A stretch of DNA of 25,265 bases from JBAXTE01 sp964653595 (GTDB lineage Bacteria > Bacteroidota > Bacteroidia > Bacteroidales > WCHB1-69): NCBI GenBank assembly GCA_964653595.1, contig CAZZHH010000045.1, positions 1-25,265 on the forward strand, in the 5' to 3' direction. The position numbers and the translations under genes are program-made. The notes beneath the pieces were generated by a model that made no database searches, was not told the DNA's origin, and saw nothing but the letters and a program-made list of their open reading frames with translations. Shown here piece after piece: positions 22,989 to 25,265 of the stretch (its first letter is position 1; each line of letters starts with the position of its first letter).

Positions 22989-23981
22989 ATGGCTATATTA
23001 ACATTCCAGAAACCCGATAAAGTTATCATGCTCGAAGCTAGCGAAAAGCGTGGTGTCTTTGAATTTCGTCCTTTGCAACCAGGATACGGTATAACGATTG
23101 GTAATGCCTTGCGAAGAGTCCTTTTGTCCTCATTAGAAGGGTATGCAATTACATCTATTAAAATTGAAGGCGTTGATCAAGAGTTTTCGACCATAAAAGG
23201 TGTTATTGAAGATGTAACCGATATCGTTTTGAATTTTAAACAAGTACGTTTGGTTAACCAAATTGATACTGTTTCAAGCGAAAAGGTGGTTATTCATCTA
23301 AGCGGACAAGAAGTTTTTAAAGCTGGAGATATTAACAAATTTCTTAATAGCTTCCAAGTTTTGAATCCAGAATTGGAAATCTGTCATATGGAACCAAACG
23401 TAAAATTATCTATTGAACTTACTATAGATAAAGGACGTGGTTACGTTTCGGCAGAAGAGAATCGAACTCTTCATAGTGGAATTGGCGTAATTGTAATTGA
23501 CTCTATTCATACTCCAATAAGAAATGTGAAAATTGTGGTAGATAATTTTAGAGTTGAACAAAAAACCGACTTCGAAAAGTTGATTTTAGAGATTGATACT
23601 GATGGTTCAATCCACCCAAAAGAAGCTTTAAAAGAAGCTGCCAAAATTTTAATTCAACATTTTATGCTCTTTTCTGATGATAAAATTTCATTTGAAGAAG
23701 AAGTGGAAGAAGTTGATGATGAATTTGATGAAACTTCATTACACATTCGCCAATTGCTTAAGGCAAAGCTTACAGATTTAGACTTATCGGTTAGAGCGCT
23801 TAATTGCCTTAAAGCTGCTGATGTTGAAACTCTTGGCGATTTAGTGTCATACGAAAGAAATGATTTATTAAAGTTTAGAAACTTCGGTAAAAAATCATTA
23901 AACGAACTTGAGGACTTAGTGAAGACTAAAAACCTTGAATTTGGAATGAATGTAGCAAAATATAAATTAGATAAGGATTAA
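22989..23981 (+). CDS. rpoA: DNA-directed RNA polymerase subunit alpha
   Basis: The alpha subunit dimerises to start RNA polymerase assembly, and its C-terminal domain contacts UP elements and activators. The 330-residue product has the N-terminal dimerisation domain with GYGITIGNALRRVLLSSLEG (32-51) and GRGYVSAEEN (149-158). An acidic linker runs through about 236-248. The C-terminal domain (about 254-325) has DLSVRALNCLKAADVETLGD, with Arg269, Asn272 and Lys301/302 matching E. coli DNA-contact residues Arg265, Asn268 and the Lys298 region. AAGGA at 22979-22983 lies 5 nt before the start, a possible weak Shine-Dalgarno site. rplQ follows after 6 nt. Confidence 0.98.
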   Translation: MAILTFQKPDKVIMLEASEKRGVFEFRPLQPGYGITIGNALRRVLLSSLEGYAITSIKIEGVDQEFSTIKGVIEDVTDIVLNFKQVRLVNQIDTVSSEKVVIHLSGQEVFKAGDINKFLNSFQVLNPELEICHMEPNVKLSIELTIDKGRGYVSAEENRTLHSGIGVIVIDSIHTPIRNVKIVVDNFRVEQKTDFEKLILEIDTDGSIHPKEALKEAAKILIQHFMLFSDDKISFEEEVEEVDDEFDETSLHIRQLLKAKLTDLDLSVRALNCLKAADVETLGDLVSYERNDLLKFRNFGKKSLNELEDLVKTKNLEFGMNVAKYKLDKD

Positions 23982-23987
23982 GAGCAA

Positions 23988-24467
23988 ATGAGACACGGTA
24001 AAAAAATAAACCATTTAGGTAGAACAAGTGCACATCGCAACGCTATGTTATCAAACATGGCCTCTTCGCTCATTACACATAAACGTATCAACACAACCCT
24101 TGCTAAAGCTAAGGCTTTAAGAAAGTTTGTTGAACCGCTTATTAATAGAGCTAAGGATGATTCTACTCAATCAAGACGTTTAGTTTTTAGTTACTTGCAA
24201 GATAAGCATGCAGTAACGGAGCTTTTTAGAGAAATTTCAATTAAAATAGCTAACAGACCTGGCGGATATACCAGAATTCTACGTACAGGCAAAAGATTAG
24301 GTGATAATGCTGAAATGTGTTTCATCGAGTTAGTTGATTATAATGAAACTTATACTGCCGCTAAAAAAGAGGCTAAAGAAGTTAAACCAAAAACTCGTCG
24401 TAGCAGTGCAAAGAAAAAATCGGAAACTCCAGTAGCAGATACTTCTGCAAGTGAAGTTGTAGAATAA
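23988..24467 (+). CDS. rplQ: 50S ribosomal protein L17 (bL17), C-terminally extended
   Basis: L17 lies near the peptide tunnel exit. The 159-residue product has the family core: MRHGKKINHLGRTSAHRNAM (1-20), LITHKRINTTLAKAKALRKF, and ANRPGGYTRILRTGKRLGDNA (about 88-108, read with the preceding Ile-Lys-Ile). Residues from about 121 form a charged Lys/Glu/Ala-rich tail, about 35 residues longer than E. coli L17 and probably disordered; Bacteroidota homologues often have one. It is the last gene of the run and is followed by a strong hairpin terminator. Confidence 0.97.
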   Translation: MRHGKKINHLGRTSAHRNAMLSNMASSLITHKRINTTLAKAKALRKFVEPLINRAKDDSTQSRRLVFSYLQDKHAVTELFREISIKIANRPGGYTRILRTGKRLGDNAEMCFIELVDYNETYTAAKKEAKEVKPKTRRSSAKKKSETPVADTSASEVVE

Positions 24468-24486
24468 TTCAATACATTATTGTTAC

Positions 24487-24521
24487 AAACGGATTGAATT
24501 CACTAATTCAATCCGTTTTTT
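24487..24521 (+). terminator. Rho-independent terminator after rplQ
   Basis: AAACGGATTGAATT (24487-24500) and its exact reverse complement (24505-24518) form a 14-bp perfect stem with the 4-nt loop CACT. A run of T residues ends the hairpin and continues to 24521. It begins 19 nt after the rplQ stop. The stem is symmetric, but eno lies on the same strand, so its job is to end the ribosomal transcript. Confidence 0.88.
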
Positions 24522-24526
24522 ATTTG

Positions 24527-24534
24527 TATTTTTG
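24527..24534 (+). promoter_or_regulatory. -7 element of the probable eno promoter
   Basis: TATTTTTG matches TAnnTTTG exactly and starts six bases after the terminator T-tract. It predicts a transcript start near 24540 and a leader of about 33 nt. At the normal spacing the -33 element would fall inside the terminator hairpin, where no TTG is present, so this promoter is only half matched. Confidence 0.45.
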
Positions 24535-24572
24535 TCTAAAATAAATAAACTTAACTTAATAAAAATAATATT

Positions 24573-25265
24573 ATGAGTCAAATTGTAAATATTTATGCTC
24601 GCCAGATCCTCGATTCAAGAGGGAATCCTACTGTTGAAGTAGATGTGATGACACAAAATGGAATTATTGGACGTGCAGCTGTACCATCAGGAGCCTCGAC
24701 TGGTGCTCTCGAAGCTATCGAATTACGAGATAATGACAAACAATACTATCTTGGAAAAGGGGTGTTAAATGCTGTAAATAATGTTAATACAATCATTGCT
24801 GAAGAACTTCGAGGTTATATTGTAACCGATCAAGCTGAAATTGATGCCAAAATGATTCAAATTGATGGTACACCTAACAAATCAAAATTGGGTGCTAATG
24901 CTATGCTCGCAGTTTCTATGGCTTGTGCTCAAGCTGCTGCCATCGAAACTGGTCAACCATTGTTTAGATATTTAGGTGGTGTAAATGCAAATACTCTTCC
25001 TATCCCTATGATGAATATTATAAATGGAGGTTCTCATGCCGATAACAGCGTCGATTTTCAAGAGTTTATGATTATGCCTGTTGGAGCTTCTACTTTTTCT
25101 GATGCCATTCGCATGGGAGTTGAAGTTTTTCATAATTTAAAATCCGTATTAAAAGAAAAAGGTCTTTCTACTAATGTTGGAGATGAAGGTGGATTTGCTC
25201 CAAATTTAGGATCTAATGAAGAAGCTTGCGAATTAATTATTAATGCAATTGAAAAAGCAGGCTAT
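24573..25265 (+). CDS. eno: Enolase, 5' part (cut by the window end)
   Basis: Enolase converts 2-phosphoglycerate to phosphoenolpyruvate in glycolysis. The first 231 codons are visible, open to the last base; the full protein is usually about 430 residues. Seen are ARQILDSRGNPTVEVDV (9-25), the mobile active-site loop SGASTG (39-44), ELRD (50-53) and IPMMNIINGGSHADN (144-158) with His155. DFQEFMIMP (161-169) contains Glu164, and GDEGGFAP (203-210) contains Glu205, the counterpart of the catalytic general base. All visible catalytic residues are intact. A separate transcription unit is likely, because a strong terminator lies between it and rplQ. Confidence 0.97.
   Translation, partial: MSQIVNIYARQILDSRGNPTVEVDVMTQNGIIGRAAVPSGASTGALEAIELRDNDKQYYLGKGVLNAVNNVNTIIAEELRGYIVTDQAEIDAKMIQIDGTPNKSKLGANAMLAVSMACAQAAAIETGQPLFRYLGGVNANTLPIPMMNIINGGSHADNSVDFQEFMIMPVGASTFSDAIRMGVEVFHNLKSVLKEKGLSTNVGDEGGFAPNLGSNEEACELIINAIEKAGY

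Noticed and set aside
1..25265. Mobile element, CRISPR array, tRNA or rRNA, defence or secondary metabolism cluster
   Set aside because: I saw no transposase, direct repeat array, tRNA cloverleaf or foreign-looking base composition; every gene belongs to core or common families.

Overview
The window is a stretch of core chromosome from a low-GC member of the Bacteroidota. Four things point there. Promoter-like sites match the phylum's -33 TTG / -7 TAnnTTTG pattern. Most starts have A-rich leaders without a Shine-Dalgarno (SD) sequence. Ribosomal proteins S14, S4 and L36 are zinc-free forms. A DUF4290 protein, a family I know only from this phylum, is present. The S10 loop sequence reminds me of Bacteroidales, but the class cannot be fixed from the sequence alone.

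Positions 101-6276 are on the minus strand. Read in the direction of transcription they encode a UvrD/PcrA-type helicase, then a compact group: DUF4290 protein, ABC transporter ATPase, ABC-2 permease (NatA/NatB type) and a family 2 glycosyltransferase. Gaps in that group are 12 nt, an 8-nt overlap and 4 nt. Positions 6277-6568 form a 292-nt divergent promoter region between uvrD and rpsL.

Positions 6569-24467 are a single run of 33 plus-strand genes that merges the str, S10, spc and alpha operons: rpsL-rpsG-fusA-rpsJ-rplCDWB-rpsS-rplV-rpsC-rplP-rpmC-rpsQ-rplNXE-rpsN-rpsH-rplFR-rpsE-rpmD-rplO-secY-map-infA-rpmJ-rpsM-rpsK-rpsD-rpoA-rplQ. tuf is absent after fusA and adk is absent between secY and map. 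A promoter-like site lies upstream of rpsL. A second with the same 19-nt spacing lies in the 92-nt gap between rpsE and rpmD, so the run may be two overlapping transcription units. A perfect 14-bp hairpin with a T-tract closes the run after rplQ. The 5' half of eno (enolase) follows and is cut by the window edge.

The genes form one production line: ribosomal proteins, EF-G, IF-1, the RNA polymerase alpha subunit, the SecY translocon channel and methionine aminopeptidase. I see no mobile element, CRISPR array, tRNA, rRNA or defence system, and no undescribed system. The points worth a second look are regulatory: the internal promoter, a perfect SD before rplF in a phylum that rarely uses one, non-ATG starts for rpsJ and map, and a terminator packed against the eno promoter.
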